Shown here in pieces: positions 39,901 to 47,812 of a DNA stretch of 64,000 nucleotides (position 1 is the stretch's first letter; every line of letters begins with the position of its first letter). Source of the stretch: Ensifer sp. LC163 (lineage in GTDB: Bacteria; Pseudomonadota; Alphaproteobacteria; Rhizobiales; Rhizobiaceae); contig NZ_MBSS01000066.1 in NCBI RefSeq assembly GCF_001695855.1, positions 154,199-218,198 of the forward strand. Direction: 5' to 3'. The position numbers and the translations under genes are program-made. The notes under the pieces are model-generated. The model ran no database searches. It was not told the DNA's origin and saw nothing but the letters and a program-made list of their open reading frames with translations.

Positions 39901-40084
39901 TTTCGGCGATCACTTCGGGATTGGCGCCCGGATAGCTTGCGGTGACCTGCACGGTGGGCGGGGTCACCTGGGGGTACTCGCTCAATGGCAGCTTCAGGAG
40001 CGTCAGGCCACCGGCGATCAGCATCAAGACAGACAGAACGACCGCGAAGATCGGGCGATCGACGAAGAAGCGAGGGATATTCAT
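36908..40084 (-). CDS. RND efflux transporter, HAE1 (AcrB/MexB) type
   Basis: Inner-membrane proton-driven pump of 1058 residues. It has the usual helix 1 followed by a large periplasmic loop, twice. The proton-relay residues are present: paired Asp in GIVVDDAIVVVENVERH (helix 4) and Lys in GLAAKNAILIVEFA (helix 10). These mark the HAE1 multidrug group rather than the CusA metal group. Its start overlaps the adaptor stop by 4 nt. No outer-membrane factor gene is nearby, so a TolC-type channel must come from elsewhere. The promoter context suggests copper induction. Confidence 0.93.
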   Translation of the reverse strand: MNIPRFFVDRPIFAVVLSVLMLIAGGLTLLKLPLSEYPQVTPPTVQVTASYPGANPEVIAETVAAPLEQVINGVENMLYMSSRAATDGRMTLTVTFQQGTDPDMAQIQVQNRVSRALPRLPQEVQRIGVVTQKTSPDILMVVHLVSPDERYDPLYLSNFATLQVRDQLARLSGVGDVLVWGAGEYSMRIWLDPAKVAARGLTASDVVAAIQEQNVQVAAGSVGQQPDASAALQVTVNTLGRLSNEEQFGDIVVKTGVDGQITRLRDVARIELGADSYALRSLLDGKPALALQIIQSPGANALDVSSAIRGTMEELQKGFPEGIEYRIAYDPTVFVKSSLEAVVMTLLEATALVVIVVVLFLQTWRASIIPLVAVPVSLVGTFAFMYMFGFSLNTLSLFGLVLSIGIVVDDAIVVVENVERHIALGETPKEAARKAMDEVTGPIIAITSVLSAVFIPSAFLSGLQGEFYRQFALTIAISTILSAVNSLTLSPALAGVLLRPHHGDVKRDRLTIIIDTLFGRFFRSFNRFFDSASNAYVWSVRRAVRLSALVLLVYAGLVGMTWMGFQTVPNGFVPAQDKYYLVGIAQLPTGASLDRTEAVVKKMSEIALAEPGVESVVAFPGLSVNGMVNIPNAAVIFTMLKPFDQRKDPSLSAFAIAGRLMGKFSQIPDGFAGIFPPPPVPGLGSTGGFKIQIEDRAGLGFEALAQAQGAIMGKAMQTPELAGMLASFQVNAPQVQVDIDRVKAKSQGVPLNTIFETLQVNLGSLYANDFNRFGRTYRVMVQADAPFRMQPEDIGRLKVRNAAGEMIPLSALLTIKHSSGPDRVMHYNGFPSADISGSPAPGYSFGQATAAIEWVASETLPPGMAFEWTELAYQEKQAGNTALYVFPLSVLLAFLILAAQYNSWSLPFAVLLIAPMALLSAIAGVWFTGGDNNIFTQIGFVVLVGLAAKNAILIVEFARAKEDEGVDPLNAVLEAARLRLRPILMTSLAFIAGVVPLVVATGAGAEMRHVMGIAVFAGMLGVTLFGLVLTPVFYVVVRRLAISREAPTSSGPALETHV

Positions 40085-41343
40085 CGACGCGCCTCCTGGG
40101 TTTCAGCCGCCGCCCGGTCGCCATCGGCGGATTGGGCTGGCAGCATCGAAATCATCTGCGGGTCCACTTCCATTCCGGGACGAACGAGCCCCTTGATAAT
40201 GATCTTCTCGCCCGGCTTGAGGCCGCTAGAGACAACGCGCAAACCGTCGATCATCGGTCCGAGTTCAACCGGGCGGTACTCGGCCTTGTTCTCGAGCCCA
40301 AGCGCCAGCACATAGCGGCGGCCCTGATCGATACCGATCGCCTGATCGTCGATCAGCACGGTGTGAGCCGGCTCCGCCGTAACCAGGTTCACCCGCGCAA
40401 AGAGACCGGGAGCTAGCCGACCATCCGGGTTCTGGACGATGGCCCGGGCTCGGATCGTGCCGGTGCTCCGTTCGACACGGTTGCCGATGAAGTCGAGGAC
40501 GCCGGCATGGGGGAAACCGGCATCGGTCATAAGACCGACCTGCACCGGTAGTTTCTCGGTTGCATTTTCGCTCTCGTTTGGGCGGGCCCGAGCAACGAAA
40601 TCGAGAAAGGTGGCCTCGTCTATATCGAAATAGACGTGGACGGGGTCCGTCGAGACAATCGTGGTGAGAAGCGTAGAAGCTCCCGCATTGCCGCCGGTAA
40701 CCAGGTTGCCTTCGGTGACAAGCACCCGGTCGACCCGCCCGCCAATCGAAGCCGTGACGCGCGTGAAAGACAGATCGAGATCGGCGGCGGCCACGGCTGC
40801 CTTGGCGATTTCGACCTGTGCCTGGCGCTGGCGGCGGGTGGCCTCAGCATCGTCAAAGGTCTTGCGCGACACCGTGCCGTTCGGCGCCAACGATTCGGCT
40901 CGCCCGAAAGCGATGTCTGCATGATCAAGCAGAACGGTCGCCTGTTTCAACTGAGCCTTGGCGGCATCCAGGGCAACCTGGAACGGCCTGGGGTCGATCT
41001 GGAACAGGAGCTGACCCGGGCGCACGAGACCGCCTTCGGGAACACTTACGACGTCGATGGCGCCGCCGACACGCGGGCGCAGGTCAACCGCCTTGGCCGC
41101 TTCGAGGTGGCCGGTGAACTCCACCGAAGGCGCAACCTCGCGTGTGATAACCTCGGCGACCGGAACCTGGGGCGTGGGCGTTCCCCCGGTTCCGGCCGCG
41201 ACTGCCTCGGACGCACTGGCCGACGAGGCAAGCTCAAAGAGGCGACTGGTGTAGGTTCCCGCTTCATCGCCATAGACAAGGGCAAAAGTGCCCCCGGCGA
41301 CGGCGACACCGGCTAAGAACAGGATGGCGGCTTTTTTACTCAT
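40081..41343 (-). CDS. RND periplasmic adaptor (membrane fusion protein)
   Basis: Adaptor of 420 residues. A single N-terminal hydrophobic segment (AAILFLAGVAVAGGTFALVYG) anchors or exports it. Barrel-sandwich halves flank a coiled hairpin (about 150-225): AVDLRPRVGGAIDVVSVPEGGLV and the SIGGRVDRVLVTEGNLV counterpart. The end contains an MP domain (GLRVVSSGLKPGEKIIIKGL). It couples the RND pump to an outer-membrane channel. It is transcribed first, from the CueR-type promoter 67 bp upstream. Confidence 0.92.
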   Translation of the reverse strand: MSKKAAILFLAGVAVAGGTFALVYGDEAGTYTSRLFELASSASASEAVAAGTGGTPTPQVPVAEVITREVAPSVEFTGHLEAAKAVDLRPRVGGAIDVVSVPEGGLVRPGQLLFQIDPRPFQVALDAAKAQLKQATVLLDHADIAFGRAESLAPNGTVSRKTFDDAEATRRQRQAQVEIAKAAVAAADLDLSFTRVTASIGGRVDRVLVTEGNLVTGGNAGASTLLTTIVSTDPVHVYFDIDEATFLDFVARARPNESENATEKLPVQVGLMTDAGFPHAGVLDFIGNRVERSTGTIRARAIVQNPDGRLAPGLFARVNLVTAEPAHTVLIDDQAIGIDQGRRYVLALGLENKAEYRPVELGPMIDGLRVVSSGLKPGEKIIIKGLVRPGMEVDPQMISMLPAQSADGDRAAAETQEARR

Positions 41344-41409
41344 GCTCGTTCACCTTCATTTGTGCACGCGCCCGGCCGGCAGGCGACGGCAGCGGACGAT
41401 TCTTTGACG

Positions 41410-41440
41410 AAGGTGCGGTTTCCAACGATGGAAAGGTCAA
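41410..41440 (-). promoter_or_regulatory. CueR-type promoter 3 (RND efflux operon)
   Basis: On the minus strand, TTGACC (41440-41435), a 19-bp spacer holding TTTCCATCGTTGGAAACCG, then CACCTT (41415-41410). TTTCCA / TGGAAA forms the dyad. The adaptor start lies 66 bp downstream of the -10. The 294-base gap it sits in has no other feature I can support. Confidence 0.75.
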
Positions 41441-41637
41441 GGCCCCTAGAAAGTTATTTCCGAAGAGGCCCGTGACGCATCCGTCGCGGCCAACGGCATG
41501 CTTTACTTCGCCGACATAGTTTGGATGAGAGGAGTTCGTCTTCGGATGGGCGCCGTGGATCGGCTTTGCTGCGAAGTGGTCCAGCAGGTGGAAAGCCGCC
41601 AATCACGTATGATCGGCGGCTTGCCTGACGCGATCAG

Positions 41638-44339
41638 TCAACGGCTCTCGGCCGGGACCAGTGGGCGCGAAGGCAAGCCTTCGTCCCGGCCACCATCGGC
41701 CGATTTCGCGCCCTTGAAGCGCAGAAGCCGCAGCGCGTTCAGTGTCACGATCGCGGTGGCGCCAGTGTCGGCGAGAACAGCGATCCAGAGACCCGTGATG
41801 CCGAGGATGCTGGTGACCAGGAAGAGGCTCTTCAGCGCCAGAGCAAAGACCACATTCTGGTGAATATTGGCCATGGTAGCGCGCGAAAGTGCCACGAGAT
41901 GGGCGACGTCGGTGACACGGCTCTTCAGAAGGGCGGCATCCGCTGTCTCGATCGCCACGTCGGTGCCGCCACCCATGGCGATGCCGACATCGGCCGTCGC
42001 CAGAGCCGGGGCATCGTTGATGCCATCGCCGACCATGGCCACCTTGGACTTCTGCTTCAACTCATTGACGAGATTAAGCTTATCCTGGGGTAGCAGCTCG
42101 GCCTTCCATTCGATCCCGAGGTCCTTGGCGATCGCTTGGGCGGTGCGTCGATTGTCGCCGGTCAGCATGACAGAGCGAATGCCCATTGCCTTGAGTTGGC
42201 CGACACCCTCGCGCGCATCACGTCGCGGCTCATCGCGCAGGGCGACAAGACCAAGGACCTCCCTCGCCTGCTCGTCGAAGAGAACCGCGACGGTATTGCC
42301 GCCCTCCTCAAGCTTCTCGATGGCCTTTTGCTCCAAGACCCCGAGGGTTGCCGCCGTTTCGGCATGTGTCGGAGAGCTGATAGCCAGGCGACGGCCACCG
42401 ACCGTGGCATGTGCCGCCTTGCCGGCCGTCGCGGATGCGTCGTTTGCGGGTGGGATAGCGATCCCGGCGGCTTCCGCATGCCTTATGATCGCCCGCGCAA
42501 GCGGGTGGTTCGAACCACTCTCTACTGCCGCGGCAAAGGCAAGAACGTCGTTCTCTTCATTCTTCCCACAAGCGAAGACTTCAGTGACGCGCGGCTTGCC
42601 CTCGGTCAAGGTGCCCGTCTTGTCGAAGGCGATGGCGTTGACCTTGCCGATGGTTTCGAACGCGTTGCCTCCCTTGATCAGCAGGCCGCGGCGTGTGCCG
42701 ACAGCCAGGCCCGAGGCAATCGCGGCGGGGGTGGACAGTACCAGCGCACAGGGGCAAGCGATCAGCAGCAGCGCGAGGCCGCGGTATAGCCACGTATCCC
42801 AGTCCGCGCCCATGGCCACGGGGGGCACCATGATAATCAGGGCCGCGATGAGCATCACGGCAGGGGTGTAGTAGCGGCTGAACTTCTCGATGAAGCGTGC
42901 GGTCGGCGCCTTGGAGGACTGAGCCTGCTCAACGAGATGGATGATGCGCGAGATGGTGTTGTCGGCGGCCGTTTTCTTGACGCAAACCTGAAGAACACCG
43001 TCGACGTTGATCGAACCGGCAAAAATGCTGTCCCCCCTTGCCTTTGCACGCGGCATGGATTCGCCGGTGACGGGAGACTCGTCCAGGCTGGAGGCCCCCT
43101 GGACGATTTGCCCGTCAGCCGGTACGCGGTCACCCGGACGCACCAGCACACGATCGTTCACGCGCAAGGCAGCCGCAGGAACGCTACGCTGGCCACCATT
43201 GGGGTCAATCAGAACCGCCGTCTTCGGCACGAGTGACGCAAGCGCCTTGATGCCGGCCCTCGCCCGCCCTGCGGCCACGCTTTCAAGGAGCTCGCCGACA
43301 GCGAACAAGAATACGACCGCAGCGGCTTCTTCCGCCTCGCCGATGACAAGGGCGCCGATTGCGGCCACCGACATCAGCGTCTCAATCGAGAACGCAGACC
43401 CGGACATTGCGAGCGCGAAGGCCTTGCGGGCGAACGGGATAACCCCTGCCACGACGGCAGCGGCAAAGATCCATTCCGCGTAGAGCGGGATGAATTGGGC
43501 GATGGCATAAGCCGAGCCCATTAGTAGGCCGAGACCGAGAACATGCTTGCCCTTGCGGGTCTGCCACCAGCGCTGATTGCGCATCGCCGGCCCCGGTACG
43601 ACCTCGACAGCAGCGTCGGATGAAGACGACATCTGGCGTGTGTCAGACACCCCGAAGCCGAGACTCTTGATCATCCTCTCAATGTCGCCGACCTTGGCGA
43701 TCGAGCCGGCGGCAAGCGTGAGCTCAAGCGTTTCTGTCGTGAAGTTTACGCGCACATCCGAGACGTCGCTCATGCGGGCCAGCGCGACCTCGATCTTGCC
43801 GACGCAGCTCGCGCAATCCATACCCTCGACCCGCATCGAAACGTTGGGCGGGGAGCTTGGCGCGGCGCGTGGGGTGGAAGCATGTGCCGCGTGATCATGT
43901 CCGCCGCAACTTCCGTGATCATGATCATGATGACCATGCCCGTGATCATGCTTGTGATCGTCGGCGGCGCAGCAGCCGCGGTCATCGTGCTCCACATGGC
44001 CGTGATCGTGGTCATGATGGCCGGAGCAGCCGCTGTGGTCATGCCCGGTATGAGAGCCCGAGCGCTCGGCTGGCGCCGAAGGGACTGCGGATGCCGACAG
44101 CTCCGTGACATCAAATCCTAGCGAACGGATCTTCCTGGCGATGTCCTTCGCTGTCGTCTTGCTGGAGGGGTCGCGCGAAAGCGCCAATGTCTCGTTGGCG
44201 AAGTTGACGGCGACGTCGGAGATTCCCCCAAACGGCCCAACGCAGTCTCGATCTTGCCGACGCAGCTTGCGCAATCCATGCCGTCGACGCGGAAGCCGAG
44301 CCGTTCACCTACGCTCGACGTTGAAAGTGCTGTTGTCAT
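41638..44339 (-). CDS. zntA: Zn/Cd/Pb-transporting P-type ATPase (ZntA-like), frameshifted in its first metal-binding domain
   Basis: P1B-type ATPase. The true start is the ATG at 44339 (AAGGAG upstream; MTTALSTSSVGERLGFRVDGMDCASCVGK). A first HMA domain then loses its frame at a run of five C (44225-44229) and resumes as GGISDVAVNFANETLAL. One more base restores a single frame. After a His-rich linker (many GHDH-type repeats) comes a second HMA (GMDCASCVGK), then eight helices with CPC in LLIACPCALVLS, phosphorylation motif [17 protein letters not shown], and helix 8 Asp in VLADTGATAI, which marks Zn/Cd/Pb specificity. From 44274 onward the catalytic part is intact. The shift may be real, phase-variable or a sequencing error. 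Confidence 0.88.
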
Positions 44340-44422
44340 TCCGATCTCCTTTCTCGCCGGCGCAGCTGGGGCGTGTTCGCCCTTAGTCAGCTGCGTGGCT
44401 TCGAAAGAAGTCGATACCACAA

Positions 44423-44438
44423 TTGAACATCTATTCAA
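44423..44438. promoter_or_regulatory. SmtB/ArsR-type operator upstream of zntA
   Basis: Inverted repeat TTGAA-N6-TTCAA, reading TTGAACATCTATTCAA, lies 84 bp before the zntA start. It matches the TGAA-N6-TTCA pattern bound by SmtB/CzrA zinc repressors. The regulator gene is immediately upstream on the same strand. Confidence 0.65.
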
Positions 44439-44567
44439 GTGTTAGTCGATTAAAATCCCTGGCGCCTATCCGTGTTGGCATTTGGGACGACGGCCGGGTG
44501 GGCGCCATCGACGTCCGCAGACTCTGCCGGCAATACGTCGACTGAGGCGCCGCTGTGCTGGCCGAGT

Positions 44568-44963
44568 TCACTCGTCCGCATGGTCTTCCGAGATGTGCGT
44601 TGCCATGTCCTGCAGCACTTGGCTGACGTGCTGGTCGGCGATCTCGTAGAATATCTGCTTGGCCTGACGCACGCCCTTGACGAGATGCGCTCCTCGCAAA
44701 AGGCGCAGGTGATGGCTGACAAGGGACAGCGACAGATCCAGTCTTTCGGCGATGTCGCCCACCGATATGGGCCCGGCCAGACAGCTTAGGAGGATCTTCA
44801 GTCGGGACGGATCGCCGAGCAGGCGGAAGGTTTCCGCTAGAATTGTGATCTCGTTGTGCGACAGAGAGGAATGATCCAAGGGCTGGTCGGATACCGCTGG
44901 ACTAACTCGTCTTGCGAGGTCGTCCTGCTTTGCAACGTTGGCTTTCGGCGTACGAGAGGTCAT
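44568..44963 (-). CDS. ArsR/SmtB-family zinc-type metalloregulator
   Basis: Repressor of 131 residues with a winged helix-turn-helix (SVGDIAERLDLSLSLVSHHLRLLR). The last helix carries D-x-H-x10-H-x2-E (DQHVSQVLQDMATHISE), exactly the alpha-5 metal site of SmtB/CzrA. This predicts release from DNA on binding Zn(II) or a similar ion. The N-terminal 30 residues are polar and probably disordered. The zntA gene lies 228 bp downstream with a matching operator between them. Confidence 0.9.
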   Translation of the reverse strand: MTSRTPKANVAKQDDLARRVSPAVSDQPLDHSSLSHNEITILAETFRLLGDPSRLKILLSCLAGPISVGDIAERLDLSLSLVSHHLRLLRGAHLVKGVRQAKQIFYEIADQHVSQVLQDMATHISEDHADE

Positions 44964-45367
44964 GTACTTGAACTACCTGTAGACGGGACGAAGCTCGCAG
45001 TCTCATTCAGAGCGAGAATTAGTCCACATTGATATGTCGAGCCCCAATCTACCCAAAGAGTGAGCAATCACAACACACGACAATGTCGCGACCCAACGGC
45101 CAGATGCATCGGCCCAGCCCGCGATTCAGTGATGACGGAGTGAATCTACGGCCGCCCGCTTAAGGACAAGACCGATGAGGCCGGCACATAAATTAGCTAC
45201 GGCGGAGCGCAAGCGTGTTCGATCAGCAGAGACACCGCCTTCCAACCCCATATTCTGACATTTGGCGACGGGCTGAGATCCCTGGTCCGACAAGGTCATT
45301 GGAATGCAGAACACCCGTTGATGTTGCCGGCGCCTGCATGAGGTCCCGTCGCTCGCCCCCCAATGAC
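44964..45367. other. Gene-free stretch between smtB-like gene and the multicopper oxidase terminator
   Basis: About 400 bases. A minus-strand frame at 45126-45410 runs through the terminator hairpin and shows no family features. No RNA gene, repeat array or clear promoter was recognised apart from what must start the smtB-like gene. Confidence 0.5.
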
Positions 45368-45403
45368 AAAGGCCCGCCGCGAACATCTTCGCGGCGGGCC
45401 TTT
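45368..45403 (-). terminator. Terminator of the multicopper oxidase operon
   Basis: Perfect 16-bp stem AAAGGCCCGCCGCGAA / TTCGCGGCGGGCCTTT with loop CATC, 20 bp after the oxidase stop. On the minus strand it is followed by TGTCATT. The same core sequence recurs at 52361-52388. Confidence 0.82.
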
Positions 45404-45423
45404 GTTTCATTCGCTGATCCAGA

Positions 45424-46935
45424 CTAGGCTTGAACGTCGACCGTGCCCATCATACCGAGTTGTTCGTGCTCGAGGATGTGGCAGTGATACATGCGCGACC
45501 CCGGCAGATCCTGGCGCAGCAAAATCCGGACCGTCTCGCCGGCCACGATGTTCACGGTATCTTTCCACGCGCGATAGGATGGCGTGGTTACCTTCCCGTC
45601 CTTCTCGTGCTCTGCGATCTGAAACTGCGTCCCATGCACATGGAACGGATGATCCATATCCGCCTCGTTGACGACCTCCCAAAGCTCGACCTGTCCGACT
45701 TTCGAGACTTCGTCTATGCGGTTCATGTCGAAGCTGGCACCGTTGATCAGGAACTTCATCTCCATGCTGTCGGAGGGCATGGACATGTTGCCATGGTTCA
45801 TTCCGCCCATGGATTCCGTGAGCACAAACCGGCGCGTGACAACCGGATTCCCAAGAGATTCAATGGAGCGCAGCTTTGCCGGCAGGGGCGGCATCGCAGC
45901 CACCGCCTCATCCGATACGTTTGCCGTCAGCAGGACCATGCCGGCCTCGTTCGGCTTGCCCGGCCCCATCCAACCGCGCTCATATTCGAGCGTCGTGAGC
46001 CTGGCCGCTCCCGGCTTGTCGAAGGAAACGATCAATTCAACGCGCTCGGCCGGCGTGAGCAGCAGTTCATCGACGGCGACGGGCGCTTCGATCAGACCGC
46101 CGTCCGTTCCGATCACGGTCATGCTGGCATTCTCGAACTTCAGCCGCAGGAAGCGCGCGTTCGTCGCGTTGTAGAGACGTAGACGGCGCCTTTCGCCAAG
46201 CGCTACGGCCATCGCCGGGTTCTTCTGCCCATTGACGAGCACATGATCCCCGACGCGGCCGTTCATAAGATCGGTCATCGTGCTTTGCGGTATCTTCCCG
46301 TCGGCGGCAATTCTGAGATCGGTGAGCATCAGGATCGTGTCGCCATATTCCGGCGGGATGGGATCGTCCTTCGGTTTGACCAGAAAGATACCCGCGAGTC
46401 CGCGATAGACCTGCTCTGCGGTCAAGCCGTGGGGATGGGGATGAAACCAGTAAGATGCCGCACTGCCTTCCGGCAGTTCGAACGCATAGATGCGCTCGCC
46501 ACCCGAGGTTACGGGGTCCATCGGATTGCCATCCTGGTCGGCCGGCACTGGCATGCCATGCCAATGGACCGTCGTGGGTTCGCCTGGAATCTTGTTCTTG
46601 AAGCTGATCTCGACTTTGTCGCCCTCACTTGCCTCGATCACGGGGTTGGTGCCGTTGTAAAGCAGCACAGGCGTATTGAGCCCTTCGGCGAACCGCACGA
46701 CGCCTGGTTCTGCTGCCAGCTCTGCTTTGAATACGCCCGGCACGGCCGACTGGTTGGACAGCCGTGGCAACTCCTTGAGCGGCTGGCCTTCCGGCAAAAC
46801 CGGATTGGTGCCCGTCGCGGGCATGTTGTGATTACCGTGGCCGCTCATGCCGCCCATATCGTGCTTCATCTGGGCTGCCGCGGGCCCGGCAACGACGAGA
46901 CCCGCAAGGCTCGCCAGAAAAGTCCGCCGGTGCAT
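45424..46935 (-). CDS. Multicopper oxidase (CueO/CopA-like copper oxidase)
   Basis: Exported oxidase of 503 residues. The leader MHRRTFLASLAGLVVAGPAAAQ has the twin-arginine pattern. A Met/His-rich stretch (MKHDMGGMSGHGNHNM) follows. All four copper-binding motifs are present: HWHG, HPHPHG, HPFHVHG and HCHILEHEQLGMM. A methionine-rich insert (MGGMNHGNMSMPSDSMEM near residue 365) resembles the substrate-copper region of CueO. The enzyme probably oxidises Cu(I) in the periplasm. The ATG at 46935 has AGAGGA upstream. Confidence 0.94.
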   Translation of the reverse strand: MHRRTFLASLAGLVVAGPAAAQMKHDMGGMSGHGNHNMPATGTNPVLPEGQPLKELPRLSNQSAVPGVFKAELAAEPGVVRFAEGLNTPVLLYNGTNPVIEASEGDKVEISFKNKIPGEPTTVHWHGMPVPADQDGNPMDPVTSGGERIYAFELPEGSAASYWFHPHPHGLTAEQVYRGLAGIFLVKPKDDPIPPEYGDTILMLTDLRIAADGKIPQSTMTDLMNGRVGDHVLVNGQKNPAMAVALGERRRLRLYNATNARFLRLKFENASMTVIGTDGGLIEAPVAVDELLLTPAERVELIVSFDKPGAARLTTLEYERGWMGPGKPNEAGMVLLTANVSDEAVAAMPPLPAKLRSIESLGNPVVTRRFVLTESMGGMNHGNMSMPSDSMEMKFLINGASFDMNRIDEVSKVGQVELWEVVNEADMDHPFHVHGTQFQIAEHEKDGKVTTPSYRAWKDTVNIVAGETVRILLRQDLPGSRMYHCHILEHEQLGMMGTVDVQA

Positions 46936-47036
46936 CGATCGTCTTCCTCTCTGTCGTTTGACAGTCAACGGCGAGGCCGCTCGACTATGTCTTGAGTTTC
47001 TTTCTTAGGCGGCTCCTGAGAGCCACCCTCCGGTTG

Positions 47037-47444
47037 CTACTTGCCGCGGTCGGCGAGCCACTTCTTCATCATGGCGATCTCGCCTTCCTGGGCCTTGATC
47101 ACCTCTTCGGCGAGGTTGCGGACCTCCGGGTCCTTGCCGTATTCAAGCACGACTTTCGCCATTTCGATCGCGCCTTGATGGTGCGGGATCATGCCGCGCA
47201 TGAAGTCGATGTCGGCATCGCCGGTGAACTCGACCATCATCTCATGCATGCTGTCGTTGGCGGCTCTGTAAGCTTTCGTGGACGGGTTGTCGGAGGCCGG
47301 CACCTCCAAATCCGACATGTTCATTCCCGGCATATCGTGACCTTGCATGGGATCGTCCTTGTCCATTTGGCTCTGCGCGATCGCGAGGCCCGCACTGATG
47401 GCGATCGCACCTGCGATGAAGATCGGGGTGAGCTTGTTCATCAT
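47037..47444 (-). CDS. DUF305 (CopM-like) exported metal-handling protein
   Basis: Protein of 135 residues with signal peptide ([20 protein letters not shown]). The DUF305 core is clear: [27 protein letters not shown] Met/His-rich stretch ([13 protein letters not shown]) precedes it. CopM-type relatives bind copper in the periplasm. The gene overlaps the CopZ-like gene upstream by 4 nt and lies 101 bp before the multicopper oxidase, giving an operon of three. Confidence 0.88.
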   Translation of the reverse strand: MMNKLTPIFIAGAIAISAGLAIAQSQMDKDDPMQGHDMPGMNMSDLEVPASDNPSTKAYRAANDSMHEMMVEFTGDADIDFMRGMIPHHQGAIEMAKVVLEYGKDPEVRNLAEEVIKAQEGEIAMMKKWLADRGK

Positions 47445-47650
47445 ATCGCTCCCGTTCCGTTCGCGGTTGCCGGATAGCCGGCTTCTTCGAGAACCTGTTG
47501 AAGGGCCGCCGAGGTAGCGGTCGTCTCGACCTTGACCGTGCGGGCGGCAGGATTGGTCTCAATCTTGGCGTTGGGATCGACTGACTGGATCGCCCTTGTC
47601 ACGGATTTGGCGCAGCCGCCGCAGGTCATGTTCTCGATTCTGAGTTCCAT
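47441..47650 (-). CDS. copZ: CopZ-like heavy-metal-associated domain protein
   Basis: Protein of 69 residues: a single metal-binding domain with the motif [15 protein letters not shown]. The ATG at 47650 ([10 protein letters not shown]) is the natural start, with AAGGAG upstream; a longer frame to 47686 was rejected because it runs into the -10 of its CueR-type promoter. It probably ferries Cu(I) to CopA. It is the first gene of the CopZ / DUF305 / multicopper oxidase operon. Confidence 0.9.
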   Translation of the reverse strand: MELRIENMTCGGCAKSVTRAIQSVDPNAKIETNPAARTVKVETTATSAALQQVLEEAGYPATANGTGAI

Positions 47651-47684
47651 GAGAATTCTCCTTGGTTTGGGTCTCATGACGCTC

Positions 47685-47715
47685 AAGGTGAGGCTTCCAA
47701 CAATGGCAAGGTCAA
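47685..47715 (-). promoter_or_regulatory. CueR-type promoter 4 (copZ operon side)
   Basis: On the minus strand, TTGACC (47715-47710), 19-bp spacer with TTGCCATTGTTGGAAGCCT, then CACCTT (47690-47685). It forms a back-to-back pair with the copA promoter 26 bp away. Confidence 0.8.
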
Positions 47716-47741
47716 GAGGTGCAGAAATGGAAAATTTGGTG

Positions 47742-47772
47742 TTGACCTTCCCATTGTTGGAAGCCTCACCTT
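47742..47772 (+). promoter_or_regulatory. CueR-type promoter 5 (copA side)
   Basis: TTGACC at 47742-47747, 19-bp spacer with TTCCCATTGTTGGAAGCCT, then CACCTT at 47767-47772. The copA ATG lies 40 bp downstream. The spacer differs from that of its divergent twin at only two or so positions. Confidence 0.8.
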
Positions 47773-47812
47773 CCGTCCGAACTTGAATTTCGGAACGAGA
47801 AAAGGAGCGGCT

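Noticed and set aside
43900..44060. A repeat array resembling CRISPR or a minisatellite in the zntA region
   Set aside because: The apparent periodicity comes from codons for His, Asp and Gly in the metal-binding linker; there are no regular spacers. No CRISPR array or Cas gene was seen anywhere in the window.
44118..44274. A TTG start at 44274 for the Zn/Cd ATPase
   Set aside because: The codon lies out of phase within the CxxC motif of the first metal domain, and no ribosome-binding site precedes it; a frameshifted gene from 44339 explains the sequence better.
45126..45410. A minus-strand frame of 94 codons between smtB-like gene and the multicopper oxidase
   Set aside because: It starts in the terminator hairpin, has no domain, and a similar frame appears by chance at the second hairpin copy (52289-52630).
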